DNA from: Rhodocyclaceae bacterium
Lineage (GTDB): Bacteria > Pseudomonadota > Gammaproteobacteria > Burkholderiales > Rhodocyclaceae
Assembly: GCA_016718525.1 (NCBI GenBank)
Contig: JADKDD010000002.1
Location: 1,426,001 to 1,490,000 of the forward strand
DNA: 64,000 nt
Direction: 5' to 3'
Below, piece by piece: positions 51,575 through 60,618 of this stretch (position 1 is the first letter of the stretch; every line of letters begins with the position of its first letter). Under the pieces are notes generated by a model. The model made no database searches, was not told the DNA's origin, and saw nothing but the letters and a program-made list of their open reading frames with translations. The translations under genes and the position numbers were made by a program.

Positions 51575-53255
51575 TTTCCATCTCCGGCGTATGCTTAGGT
51601 GCGGCTTTTTCGTAGGCGCGGTCACGGAATGGCTGCAAGCCGATACGATCTACTGTCTCGACAAACATCTCGCCCTCCAAACGCTGCGATAGGTATGTCT
51701 CAATGAGATTTTCAATCACATCAGGGACGTCCTTGGCAGCAAATGATCTGCCAATCACATCGCCGATTTGTGCGGCATTTCCCTGGCGCCCGCCAATGGT
51801 AATTTGGTACCACTCGGCACCGTTCTTGTCGACGCCGAGAATTCCGATTCCGGCAAGATGATGGTGGCCACAGGAATTCATGCAGCCAGAGATGTTGAGA
51901 CTTAGATCACCGATGTCATGAAGGTAGTCGAGTTCGTTAAAGCGGTCTTGTATGGCGGCCGCGATCGGCAGTGATTTTGCATTGGCAAGTGAGCAAAAAT
52001 CACCGCCCGGACAAACAATCATGTCGGTCAATAATCCTATCGTCGGACTGGCCAAGCCGAGCGTCCGTGCAGCTTGCCACACGTCAAAAAGATCTGCTTG
52101 CCGGACATCGGCCAGCACCAGATTTTGTTCATGCGACACCCGGATCTCGCCAAAGCTGTATGCATCCGCAAGCCCGGCAACGCCATCCATTTGCACATCG
52201 GTGGCATCACCTGGAGCGAGTCCGGGGGACTTAAGGGACAAGCTGACCGCTGCATAACCGGCAACTCGATGTGTATGCACATTACGCTCTACCCAACGAG
52301 CGAACGCGCGGTCTTCGATCAATTTGGTTTGGTGCGATATGTCGACGATGGGAAGTGCGGCGTATGCAGGTGCAGAGAACTGAGAAGCGACGCGGGTTAC
52401 TTCGGCTTCAGTCAATGTCGCCGGACTGTCTTTCAGGTGTGCCCATTCACTTTCGACCTGGCGCGCAAACTCGTCAGTGCCAAGGGCTTTGACTAAAATT
52501 TTAATTCGCGCCTTATACATATTGTCACGGCGCCCAAACCGGTTATAGACGCGCAAAATCGCTTCGCAATAAGTCAGAACGTGTTTCCACGGCAAAAAGT
52601 CGCGAATCTTCTTGCCGATCAATGGGGTTCGCCCCAAACCTCCTCCAACATAGACGGAAAATCCAGTTCCGCCAGTGGCGTCGACCACCAGTTGCAGTCC
52701 AATGTCATGCACCAGTATTGCGGCACGATCCTGTGTCGTTCCACTAACGGCGATCTTGAATTTGCGTGGCAGGTATGCGAATTCCGGGTGAAAGGTTGAC
52801 CATTGGCGCAGTATCTCTGCCCACGGACGAGGATCGACAACTTCGTCGGCTGCAACACCAGCGAAATGATCGGTGGTGATATTGCGGATGCAGTTGCCGG
52901 ACGTCTGGATGGCATGCATTTCGACTTCAGCTAATTCAGCCAGAATATCAGGTGCCGCCTCCAGCTTGGGCCAGTTAAGCTGCAGATTTTGACGAGTGGT
53001 GAAGTGACCGTAGCCTCTGTCGTAAGTCCGCACAATCCGCGCTAGGCGTCGCAGTTGGGCGCTTGAGAGCATGCCGTATGGAATTGCGACGCGCAGCATG
53101 GGTGCATGGCGCTGAACGTATAAGCCGTTCTGCAAACGCAGAGGACGAAATTCATCGTCACTCAACTCTCCACGTTGATATCTTTCCGTCTGGTCGCGAA
53201 ACTGGGCCACCCGTGCTTTGACGATGGCGTGATCGTGATGGTCGTAGATATACAT
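51567..53255 (-). CDS. Sulfite/nitrite reductase hemoprotein subunit
   Basis: 562 aa siroheme and [4Fe-4S] enzyme of the nirA/cysI family; in this operon it should reduce sulfite to sulfide. Two ferredoxin-like half domains (GMLSSAQLRRLARIVRTYDRG...) and the cluster cysteines in CPGGDFCSLANAKS and SGCMNSCGHHHLAGIG are visible. Since nitrite and sulfite reductases share this fold, the sulfite assignment rests on the cys context. The start is 20 bases from the upstream permease gene. Confidence 0.93.
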   Translation of the reverse strand: MYIYDHHDHAIVKARVAQFRDQTERYQRGELSDDEFRPLRLQNGLYVQRHAPMLRVAIPYGMLSSAQLRRLARIVRTYDRGYGHFTTRQNLQLNWPKLEAAPDILAELAEVEMHAIQTSGNCIRNITTDHFAGVAADEVVDPRPWAEILRQWSTFHPEFAYLPRKFKIAVSGTTQDRAAILVHDIGLQLVVDATGGTGFSVYVGGGLGRTPLIGKKIRDFLPWKHVLTYCEAILRVYNRFGRRDNMYKARIKILVKALGTDEFARQVESEWAHLKDSPATLTEAEVTRVASQFSAPAYAALPIVDISHQTKLIEDRAFARWVERNVHTHRVAGYAAVSLSLKSPGLAPGDATDVQMDGVAGLADAYSFGEIRVSHEQNLVLADVRQADLFDVWQAARTLGLASPTIGLLTDMIVCPGGDFCSLANAKSLPIAAAIQDRFNELDYLHDIGDLSLNISGCMNSCGHHHLAGIGILGVDKNGAEWYQITIGGRQGNAAQIGDVIGRSFAAKDVPDVIENLIETYLSQRLEGEMFVETVDRIGLQPFRDRAYEKAAPKHTPEMENV

Positions 53256-53275
53256 TTGTCAGATTCCGATATGAA

Positions 53276-54076
53276 TCAGGCAAAAATTAGTTTGCCACCG
53301 ACCACAACCAAAACAGTGGCGAGCAATGAGCGAAGACCGCGCTCAGGAACACGCGAGGTGAAATAACTGCCCAGGACAATGCCCGGTAAAGAACCAATCA
53401 GCAGATTTAAAAGCAGTGGCATATCAACTGTCCCCAGCCACCAGTGACCTACCCCTGCCAAAAGCGTCAGCGGAACGGCGTGGGCAATGTCCGACCCGAT
53501 GATCTGACGCATCGGTAGATGGGGATAAAGAAAAACCAGGACAGTTACGCCAAGCGCTCCAGCACCGACTGAAGTGATCGACACCATTGCACCGAGGATT
53601 GCACCAAACACCACAGTAGTAAATGCAGTTCGTTCAGCGGAACGCCGCAAGCTCACGTGTTGCTTCGCGAACATCAGGAGTCGTTGCCGGAATACGATCG
53701 AACCGGCAGTAAGAATTAATGCAACTCCAAGTGCCCCCGTGATCAGATGCGAAGTGTCGTGCTTGTCAATTCCAAGCAATGACAGAATATAGATCGTCAA
53801 TGCGGTTGCCGGGAGACTGCCCAGAGCTAACCAACCGACGATGCGCCAATCAATATTGTCGTGTTGGTGGTGGACTAATGTTCCGCTGCCCTTGGTTGCT
53901 GCTGCAAATAGCAAATCCGTCCCTACCGCTGTTGCCGGCGCGTAACCAAACAACATGACCAATAGTGGGGTCATAAGCGATCCACCACCGACACCGGTGA
54001 GGCCAACCAAAACGCCGACCAGAAAGCCGGAAAAAGACAAAGCGGGGACAAAGCTGAATTCCATAGTGGATGGCAT
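53276..54076 (-). CDS. TauE/SafE family sulfite/sulfate permease-like protein
   Basis: 266 aa with about eight hydrophobic spans. GLTGVGGGSLMTPLLVMLFG and SVGAGALGVTVLVFLYP are the two internal repeats typical of TauE/SafE proteins, which export or import sulfur compounds. First gene of the cys operon here, so sulfate uptake is likely but unproven. ATG 54064 is an alternative start. Confidence 0.85.
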   Translation of the reverse strand: MPSTMEFSFVPALSFSGFLVGVLVGLTGVGGGSLMTPLLVMLFGYAPATAVGTDLLFAAATKGSGTLVHHQHDNIDWRIVGWLALGSLPATALTIYILSLLGIDKHDTSHLITGALGVALILTAGSIVFRQRLLMFAKQHVSLRRSAERTAFTTVVFGAILGAMVSITSVGAGALGVTVLVFLYPHLPMRQIIGSDIAHAVPLTLLAGVGHWWLGTVDMPLLLNLLIGSLPGIVLGSYFTSRVPERGLRSLLATVLVVVGGKLIFA

Positions 54077-54150
54077 ATTACTTGGTCGTGATAGGTCAAA
54101 AAAATACTTTTATAGTATTTATATAGAACTAAATCGTCTATCATTTGTTG
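54077..54150. promoter_or_regulatory. Divergent cys operon/cysB-like control region
   Basis: AT-rich spacer with the inverted repeat AAATAC-TTTTATA-GTATTT (54102-54120) and a TATATAG run. A LysR-type regulator is encoded on one side and its probable targets on the other, so this is the likely regulator site and divergent promoter; exact -10/-35 boxes are uncertain. Confidence 0.55.
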
Positions 54151-55092
54151 ATGAAGTTACAACAACTCAAATTTCTTGTTGAGGTCGATGCTCGATCGCT
54201 AAACGTCTCTGACGCAGCGAAGGCTCTTTTCACTTCTCAACCCGGAGTGTCGAAACAGATCCGCCTGATTGAGGATGAACTCGGTCTGACTGTCTTTGAA
54301 CGACACGGGAAACGGCTAACTGCGGTGACTCCGGCTGGTCGCTTGGTTCTCGACAGCGCACGGAGAATATTGCGCGAGGTTGATAATCTTAAGCGTATAG
54401 GCAACGACTATGCGAGTGAGTCGGATGGCTTGCTGACGATTGCAACGACGCATACCCAGGCCCGCTATGCACTACCGCTTGCAGTACAGGGCTTCATGAA
54501 ACAGCGACCCGGCATCCGCTTGCATGTACAGCAAGGCAGTCCGACTCAGGTAGTCGAGTGGTTGCTGGACGGAACCGCAGATATTGGAATTGCGACCGAA
54601 GCAATTGCTTCACATGCTGAACTAATCGCTTTACCGTGTTATCAGTGGTCGCATTTAATCGTGGTACCAAACTCGCACCCTCTGCTTTGCAAAGGACCGC
54701 TAACGCTTCAGAGCTTAGCCACCTATCCTCTGGTGACTTATGACGCGACTATCGCGGGCCGATCACACATTGATCGGGCGTTTGCTCGTCATGACCTTAC
54801 ACCAAACGTTGTGCTTACAGCGATTGATTCCGACGTCATCAAGACCTACGTCGGGCTCGGACTGGGTGTTGGAATCATTGCTGAAATGGCATACGATCCG
54901 GCCCGCGATACCGAACTCAAGCCGTTGGCTGCAAAGCACTTGTTTGAAGTCAACACGACACGCGTTGGATTTCGGCGCGATTTGTGGCTCCGTGGCTTTG
55001 ATTATGATTTCCTCCAATTACTGGCGCCGAGCCTTACCCGCAACGTGATCGATGCGACGTTGCGGGGCATGGGCGACGATCCGAACCTATAG
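54151..55092 (+). CDS. CysB-like LysR family transcriptional regulator
   Basis: 313 aa. ATG 54151 (MKLQQLKFLVEVDARSLNVS) matches CysB/Cbl starts; two TTG codons lie just upstream in frame. N-terminal winged HTH: AAKALFTSQPGVSKQIRLIE. The C-terminal inducer domain has TTHTQARYALP and IATEAIASHAELIALPCYQW, as in CysB, which senses O-acetylserine/N-acetylserine. Divergent from the sulfate assimilation operon, its probable target. I cannot separate CysB from Cbl by eye. Confidence 0.92.
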   Translation: MKLQQLKFLVEVDARSLNVSDAAKALFTSQPGVSKQIRLIEDELGLTVFERHGKRLTAVTPAGRLVLDSARRILREVDNLKRIGNDYASESDGLLTIATTHTQARYALPLAVQGFMKQRPGIRLHVQQGSPTQVVEWLLDGTADIGIATEAIASHAELIALPCYQWSHLIVVPNSHPLLCKGPLTLQSLATYPLVTYDATIAGRSHIDRAFARHDLTPNVVLTAIDSDVIKTYVGLGLGVGIIAEMAYDPARDTELKPLAAKHLFEVNTTRVGFRRDLWLRGFDYDFLQLLAPSLTRNVIDATLRGMGDDPNL

Positions 55093-55215
55093 CCCCGAAA
55101 TAGGGTCTCTGGTCAGCGATTCCTTGTTCAGCATCCAGGTAACCCGTTATTGCCCGACATTTTCCCAAGTTTTCGAGCGCGCGCTCGGTAGATTAGAGGA
55201 AACCACCTAAGCAAA

Positions 55216-55243
55216 CGCCCCAAGTCTTACTAGACTTGGGGCG
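55216..55243. terminator. Strong hairpin between cysB-like gene and gltL
   Basis: CGCCCCAAGTCT (55216-55227), TACT loop, AGACTTGGGGCG (55232-55243): a perfect 12-bp stem. Poor T-run on the plus side (TTGTCTCC) and TTTGCTT on the minus side; it may end glt transcription. Confidence 0.65.
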
Positions 55244-55277
55244 TTGTCTCCTCCTCTGATCTTCAATGATCAGATTT

Positions 55278-55306
55278 ACCCAGCACTGCGGTGCTGGGTT
55301 TTTTTT
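55278..55306 (+). terminator. Intrinsic terminator of the cysB-like gene
   Basis: ACCCAGCAC (55278-55286), loop TGCG, GTGCTGGGT (55291-55299), followed by a run of eight T. It is oriented for plus-strand transcription. Confidence 0.85.
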
Positions 55307-55326
55307 GTCTATCGCAATGCCCAGCC

Positions 55327-56055
55327 CTAGTGAGAAAGGATCTTTGACAAAAACTGCTGAGCACGTTCGGAGCGAGGCGTACCAAAAAAGTCAGCCTTGG
55401 TCGCATCCTCAACGATCCGTCCCTGATCCATAAAGATCACCCTATCTGCTACTTTGCGGGCAAATCCCATTTCATGGGTGACACACATCATTGTCATGCC
55501 TTCGTGCGCCAGTTCGACCATCACATCAAGTACTTCATTGACCATCTCCGGATCAAGTGCGGAAGTTGGTTCGTCAAACAACATGCATATAGGGTTCATC
55601 GACAATGCACGGGCGATCGCGACACGTTGCTGCTGCCCCCCCGACAGTTGTCCCGGAAACTTACCTGCTTGAGCCTTCAGCCCGACCCGGTCGAGCAATT
55701 TGAGGCCAATTTCAGTTGCCTCTTCGGCCGAGCGTTTGAGCACCTTGATTTGACCGATGGTCAGATTCTCAGTAATGCTCATGTGCGGGAACAGCTCGAA
55801 ATTCTGAAACACCATGCCGACGCGGGCTCGCAGTTTCGGCAGATCGGTTTCCGGCGCACCAACGGAAACGCCGTCAACCGTGATTTTTCCGGATTGAAAA
55901 GGTTCCAGACCATTGACGCACTTGATCAAGGTTGATTTGCCCGATCCGGAAGGTCCGCAAACAACGATAACCTCTCCTTTGGATACTGTTGTACTGCAGT
56001 CAGTCAGCACCTGAAACTGACCGTAGTGCTTACTTACATTGGACATTTCAATCAT
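55327..56055 (-). CDS. gltL: Glutamate/aspartate ABC transporter ATP-binding protein
   Basis: 242 aa from ATG 56055 (MIEMSNVSKHYGQFQVLTDC); the frame continues to 56076 without a standard N-terminus. Walker A CGPSGSGKST, signature LSGGQQQRVAIARAL, Walker B MLFDEPTSALDPEM. Drives acidic amino-acid uptake with GltJK. Confidence 0.93.
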   Translation of the reverse strand: MIEMSNVSKHYGQFQVLTDCSTTVSKGEVIVVCGPSGSGKSTLIKCVNGLEPFQSGKITVDGVSVGAPETDLPKLRARVGMVFQNFELFPHMSITENLTIGQIKVLKRSAEEATEIGLKLLDRVGLKAQAGKFPGQLSGGQQQRVAIARALSMNPICMLFDEPTSALDPEMVNEVLDVMVELAHEGMTMMCVTHEMGFARKVADRVIFMDQGRIVEDATKADFFGTPRSERAQQFLSKILSH

Positions 56056-56089
56056 GGCGGAAACCTTAGTGATCAAACGTAGGTAAAGA

Positions 56090-56755
56090 TTAGCGAACTA
56101 TCGCGACACGCTTCTGCAATTGTTTGACGACCAGCGACAACGAAATGCAGAGTACAAAGTAACAAAGGGCCACAAAAATATACATCTCGATCGGCCGGTT
56201 GTAATTCTTTCCTGCTATCTCGGCCGCCTTCAGCAGGTCTTTGGCGCCAATGATGTAGACCAGGGACGTATCCTGGAACAAAATTATGGTTTGGGTTAAC
56301 AGCACCGGAATCATGTTGCGAAATGCTTGCGGCAGCACGATGTAACTCATCGTCTGCCGGTAGGTTAGCCCTAGCGCATCGCCTGCTGCTACCTGCCCGC
56401 GAGACACGCTTTGGATACCAGCCCGCATGATCTCGCTGTAATAGGCCGCCTCAAACGCAGTAAATGTGAGCATCGCAGATGTTTCCGCCCCGACCGGGTT
56501 ACCCGTCATCAATGGAATCAACAGGAAAAACCAGAGGATGACCATGACCAGCGGAATTGATCGCATCAAGTCCACATAGGCCGTTGCAGCACCAGCCAGC
56601 ACGCGGCTCGACGATAACCGGCAAAGCGCCAAAAAGGTTCCCAAAATGATGCCGCCGGTCATTGCGACCAAGGTGAGTTTGAGGCTGTACTGCAAACCCG
56701 TCCACAGGAACGGCAAGCTGGGCGCGATGACGCTGAGGTCGAGAGTAGAAAACAT
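56090..56755 (-). CDS. gltK: Glutamate/aspartate ABC transporter permease
   Basis: 221 aa inner-membrane HisM-type permease with five hydrophobic spans; the EAA loop is EIMRAGIQSVSRGQVAAGDALG. Starts two bases after the gltJ stop. Confidence 0.92.
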   Translation of the reverse strand: MFSTLDLSVIAPSLPFLWTGLQYSLKLTLVAMTGGIILGTFLALCRLSSSRVLAGAATAYVDLMRSIPLVMVILWFFLLIPLMTGNPVGAETSAMLTFTAFEAAYYSEIMRAGIQSVSRGQVAAGDALGLTYRQTMSYIVLPQAFRNMIPVLLTQTIILFQDTSLVYIIGAKDLLKAAEIAGKNYNRPIEMYIFVALCYFVLCISLSLVVKQLQKRVAIVR

Positions 56756-56757
56756 GA

Positions 56758-57495
56758 CTAGTGCTTTCCGGTAACGTAGCCGGGAACGCGCGTACGCTGT
56801 TCAATCTGACCCATCACGCGGTTGGCAATGAATGCGCAGACGAAATACAAAATAGTCACCGCAACATAGGTCTCGATGCCTTGTTCCGAGTCTTCCTGCA
56901 TCTGTCGCGATTGAAATGTGAGCTCAAGCACGCTGATCGCAAACGCCACAGACGAATTTTTGAATACACTCATGAATTCAGAGGTTAGCGGCGGCACGAT
57001 GATACGAAACGCCATCGGCAGCAGTACATAGCGATAAGTCTGCGGCAAGGTAAAGCCCATTGCCATGCCCGCATAAAGCTGTCCGCGGGGTAAGCTTTGG
57101 ATGCCTGCGCGAACCTGCTCCGCTATTCGTGCCGAAGTGAACAGGCCGAGACATACGCTGGCGGTAATGAATTCTTTGGCGGGCATATCCTGCTTGACCC
57201 ACATGGATAGGTCCTTTGGCAGTAGCTCAGGAACCACAAAAAACCAGAGCAACATTTGCACCAGCAAGGGAATATTACGAAAGAACTCCACCCACGCATT
57301 GCCAAGCGCGACTACCCAACCACGCGGCGTTGTTCGCAGTGTTCCAATCACCGAACCCAACGTCAAAGCGATAATCCAAGCCGTCAGCGAAACGGCAATG
57401 GTCCACCCAAAGCCGGTTATCAGCCAGTCAAGATAGGTCTCGTCGCCGTTCTTGACCTGCTCAAAGAAGATGCCCCAGTTCCAATGGTAGTTCAT
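56758..57495 (-). CDS. gltJ: Glutamate/aspartate ABC transporter permease
   Basis: 245 aa. N-terminal NYHWNWGIFFEQ is typical of GltJ; EAA loop EQVRAGIQSLPRGQLYAGMAMG. It follows gltI after a 134-base gap that holds a palindromic repeat copy. Confidence 0.92.
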   Translation of the reverse strand: MNYHWNWGIFFEQVKNGDETYLDWLITGFGWTIAVSLTAWIIALTLGSVIGTLRTTPRGWVVALGNAWVEFFRNIPLLVQMLLWFFVVPELLPKDLSMWVKQDMPAKEFITASVCLGLFTSARIAEQVRAGIQSLPRGQLYAGMAMGFTLPQTYRYVLLPMAFRIIVPPLTSEFMSVFKNSSVAFAISVLELTFQSRQMQEDSEQGIETYVAVTILYFVCAFIANRVMGQIEQRTRVPGYVTGKH

Positions 57496-57568
57496 GGTCT
57501 AACCTTGATGAACGGCGTGTTTTCGCTGAAACCCCCTGGATGAGGTTAATAAGGACCTCGATGTCTGG

Positions 57569-57612
57569 GTTGGTGCGGCAACATGCAACAGCGTGTCACC
57601 AGCACCAACTGA
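57569..57612 (-). repeat. Palindromic repeat copy 5 (hairpin form, gltI-gltJ gap)
   Basis: The minus strand has CAGTTGGTGCTGG (57611-57599), TGAC and ACGCTGTT. Arms GTTGGTGC (57569-57576) and GCACCAAC (57602-57609) plus GG/CC form a strong hairpin with about a 20-base loop. It is the only copy in the window that is not inside a gene. The plus strand would read NSVSPAPTD, the same pattern as the coding copies. Confidence 0.85.
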
Positions 57613-57629
57613 CAAACAAAGGAGACCAA

Positions 57630-58535
57630 TTACTTCTTGACGTTGTACTGCTCAGCCGGGTTATCGTTAGGCGACTTGAGCGCTTCCTTCAGCTTCTCGC
57701 TCATCGGGAAATTCAGGTTCTCACCCTTGGGCGGAATTGGGCTCATGAACCATTTTTTGTAGAGTTTATCGACCTCACCGGACTTGATCATATCTCGCAC
57801 CGCAGCATTGACCAAACCCTGAAACTGCGGATCGTCCTTGCGTAACATGATCGCGATTGGCTCGACGTTCAACACCTCACCAACAATTTCATACTCTCCA
57901 GGATTCTTCGAGCCAACAATTAGACCCGCCAGCAAATTGTCGTCCATTACGAATGCGACTGCCCGATCGGTTTCCAGCATCAAGAACGCGTCCGCGTGAT
58001 CTTTACCGTATACCTCCTTGAAATCGAGCCCCTGGCCTTTTTCGTGAGCGCGCATCAGTTGCACCGAGGTAGTGCCGGTCGTGGTCGCAACCGGCTTGCC
58101 GCTAAGTTGAGACAGGCCCTTGATGCCCGATGACTTCTTGACCGCCATGCGTACGTTCGAGACGAAAGTCGTCGGTGCAAATGCCACCTGGTTTTGACGA
58201 GCAGCGTTGTTGGTGGTTGAACCGCACTCTATATCCACCGTGCCATTGGTAACCAGCGGGATGCGATTCTGCGAGGTCACCGGTTGATGCACTACCTTGA
58301 GTGTTTTAAGTTTGAGTTTGACCTTAACTGCTTCTACGATACCGTTACAAATATCAATGTGATAGCCGATGGGCTTTTGATCACCGTCGAGATAAGACAA
58401 AGGTTTTGAGGACTCACGGATACCCATCGTGATGCTGCCACTTTCCTGAACCTTTTCTAGCGTACCGGCAGTGGCAGATTGTGCAAAGCCGATAGCAGCG
58501 ATACTAGCGACGAGAACTAATGCGTTACGCTTCAT
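57630..58535 (-). CDS. gltI: Glutamate/aspartate ABC transporter periplasmic binding protein
   Basis: 301 aa. ATG 58535 (MKRNALVLVASIAAIGFAQS) is chosen for its signal peptide and the upstream AAGGAGAA; the open frame extends 24 bases further. SBP family 3 signatures: GSITMGIRESSKPLSYLD, GYHIDICNGIV and DMIKSGEVDKLYKKWF. First gene of the glt operon. Confidence 0.93.
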   Translation of the reverse strand: MKRNALVLVASIAAIGFAQSATAGTLEKVQESGSITMGIRESSKPLSYLDGDQKPIGYHIDICNGIVEAVKVKLKLKTLKVVHQPVTSQNRIPLVTNGTVDIECGSTTNNAARQNQVAFAPTTFVSNVRMAVKKSSGIKGLSQLSGKPVATTTGTTSVQLMRAHEKGQGLDFKEVYGKDHADAFLMLETDRAVAFVMDDNLLAGLIVGSKNPGEYEIVGEVLNVEPIAIMLRKDDPQFQGLVNAAVRDMIKSGEVDKLYKKWFMSPIPPKGENLNFPMSEKLKEALKSPNDNPAEQYNVKK

Positions 58536-58606
58536 TGAAATTTCTCCTTGGAGTGACACAAAAAATTCGGGATGTTGCGGCGGCTAATGCAAATTGCGAT
58601 GATCCA

Positions 58607-58635
58607 ATTTAGCCTGTAAGCGGGGTTGCCGTCAA
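58607..58635 (-). promoter_or_regulatory. Possible gltI promoter
   Basis: On the minus strand TTGACG (58635-58630), 17 bases, then CTAAAT (58612-58607). The -35 is good and the -10 is weak. Confidence 0.35.
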
Positions 58636-58666
58636 TATATTTAGGGCCGCAAACGAGGACCCGAAC

Positions 58667-60511
58667 TTACGTCGCCTCACCGTCTCCGGATTCTTGATCT
58701 CCGGATTCATGACTTTGCTGCAGCGCCCACATTTGCGAATACAAGCCGTCGCTTGCCAAAAGCTCGGAGTGCGTGCCGCGTTCGACAATCCGGCCATGGT
58801 CCATCACCACAATCTGATCGGCGGTCATCACCGTTGATAGCCTGTGGGCGATGATCAGGGTAGTTCTGCCTTGTGCAGCCATTTCAAGCTCGGCCTGAAT
58901 GGCCTGTTCGGTCTTGGAGTCCAGTGCAGAAGTCGCCTCATCAAAAATCAGGATCGGCGGATCCTTGAGCAGGGCGCGCGCAATCGCAACACGTTGCTTT
59001 TCTCCACCCGAAAGTTTCAGGCCGCGCTCGCCCACCCTCGTCAGATATCCCTGAGGCAGACTTTCGATGAAGCCATGGATGTGTGCAGCCTTTGCTGCAG
59101 CAACCACCTCATCATGCGAAGCTGCTGGTCTTCCATAATTGATGTTGTAGTAAATGCTGTCGTTAAACAACACGGTGTCCTGAGGGACAATGCCGATCGC
59201 CGCGCGCACACTGTTCTGTGTCAGCGCGCGAATGTCGGAGCCGTTGAGCCGAACACTACCGTTGGTTGCGTCGTAAAAGCGAAACAACAGTCGCGCCAAA
59301 GTTGATTTTCCGGAACCGCTGTGCCCAACCACTGCCGCAGTTTTGCCTGCTGCAATGGTCAAATTCAGATCGAACAGAATCTGCCGATCCTTTTCATAAG
59401 CAAAATTTACCCCTGCGAACTCGATTCCACAGGGCCCTGATGTCAATGTTCGTGCGTCCGGGGCGTCTTCAACCTCCCGGTTCTGAGACAACAGGGAAAA
59501 CATCCGCTCAATATCGGTAAGTGACTGGCGAATCTCCCGGTAGAGCACTCCCAAGTGATTGAGAGGCATATATAACTGAATCAGAAATGCATTCACCAAC
59601 ACGATATCGCCGACGGTCATCTGTCCCGAAACGACACCCTCGGTCGCTCGCCACATCATGAGTGATACACCCGTTGCAATGATGATCGACTGACCCAGAT
59701 TCAAATATGACAGCGAATACTGATTCTTGATTTGCGCAACTTCCCACTTTTGCATCTGCTCGTCATACCGAGACTTCTCCCACGCCTCGTTACTGAAATA
59801 CTTCACCGTTTCATAGTTGATCAGGCTATCAACCGCACGTACGTTGGCGGCGGAATCCAATTCATTCACGGTCCGACGCAGATGCGTGCGCCAGTTGGTG
59901 ATTAGCACGGTGTAGACGACATACACCGTCAAAGTGCCAAGCGTAATCAAAGTGAATGCAATGGCATAGCGATGGGCCAGTATTCCCAAGACCAGCGCTA
60001 TTTCTACAAGCGTCGGCAGAATTGAGTACAAGGTGTAGCTGATCAGAGAGCTAATCGAGCGGGTGCCGCGCTCAATATCTCGCGTCAATCCCCCTGTTTG
60101 GCGTTCAAGGTGAAAGCGGAGTGACAATGCATGCAGATGCTCGAAAACTTGAAGAGCAATTGTCCGCACTGCGCGTTGGGTGACCTTGGCGAACAATATT
60201 TCGCGTAACTCTGTAAACATCGAAGTGGAAAAGCGCAAGGCGCCATAACTGGCCAGCAGACCGACAGGCACCAATAGCATCGCGTGCTCTTTGGGTACCG
60301 TAAGTGCGTCAATAATATTTTTGAAAACGAGCGGCACACCGACATTGGCGAGTTTTGCAATCAGCAAAAAACTGAGTGCCAGAACGACCCGACCTTTCCA
60401 GGCCCACAGATAAGGCAGGAGTGTCTTGATCGTGGCCCAGTCGTGCCGGTGTCCGGCGGCGTGGCCATGAGCTACAAGTTCCGGTGACCGCTGGGTAGAT
60501 GCTGAACGCAT
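58667..60511 (-). CDS. Atm1/HMT1-type ABC exporter
   Basis: 614 aa half-transporter: a six-span membrane domain (ALSFLLIAKLANVGVPLVFK, then LVPVGLLASYGALRF), followed by an ATPase with Walker A GHSGSGKST, signature LSGGEKQRVAIARAL and Walker B ILIFDEATSALDSKT. Homologues export glutathione-linked metals or persulfides. The His-rich AHGHAAGHRHD near the start fits metal contact but is only suggestive. ATG 60511 is preferred to 60547. Confidence 0.88.
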   Translation of the reverse strand: MRSASTQRSPELVAHGHAAGHRHDWATIKTLLPYLWAWKGRVVLALSFLLIAKLANVGVPLVFKNIIDALTVPKEHAMLLVPVGLLASYGALRFSTSMFTELREILFAKVTQRAVRTIALQVFEHLHALSLRFHLERQTGGLTRDIERGTRSISSLISYTLYSILPTLVEIALVLGILAHRYAIAFTLITLGTLTVYVVYTVLITNWRTHLRRTVNELDSAANVRAVDSLINYETVKYFSNEAWEKSRYDEQMQKWEVAQIKNQYSLSYLNLGQSIIIATGVSLMMWRATEGVVSGQMTVGDIVLVNAFLIQLYMPLNHLGVLYREIRQSLTDIERMFSLLSQNREVEDAPDARTLTSGPCGIEFAGVNFAYEKDRQILFDLNLTIAAGKTAAVVGHSGSGKSTLARLLFRFYDATNGSVRLNGSDIRALTQNSVRAAIGIVPQDTVLFNDSIYYNINYGRPAASHDEVVAAAKAAHIHGFIESLPQGYLTRVGERGLKLSGGEKQRVAIARALLKDPPILIFDEATSALDSKTEQAIQAELEMAAQGRTTLIIAHRLSTVMTADQIVVMDHGRIVERGTHSELLASDGLYSQMWALQQSHESGDQESGDGEAT

Positions 60512-60618
60512 GTAGCGATGATAACAGTCAGTCCATGCCGGCCGCATCAGCGCCGGTGCGGAATTTGGTTTCCACCGTATACTGGTAAATATTGATCACT
60601 GTTGGCGAAAATTCATCC

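Noticed and set aside
53540..53580. SVGAGALG in the TauE/SafE protein resembles the SVGAGAL peptide of the prmC repeat copy.
   Set aside because: The peptide is a natural conserved motif of TauE/SafE proteins and the DNA (CAGTCGGTGCTGG) differs from the core and lacks the second block.
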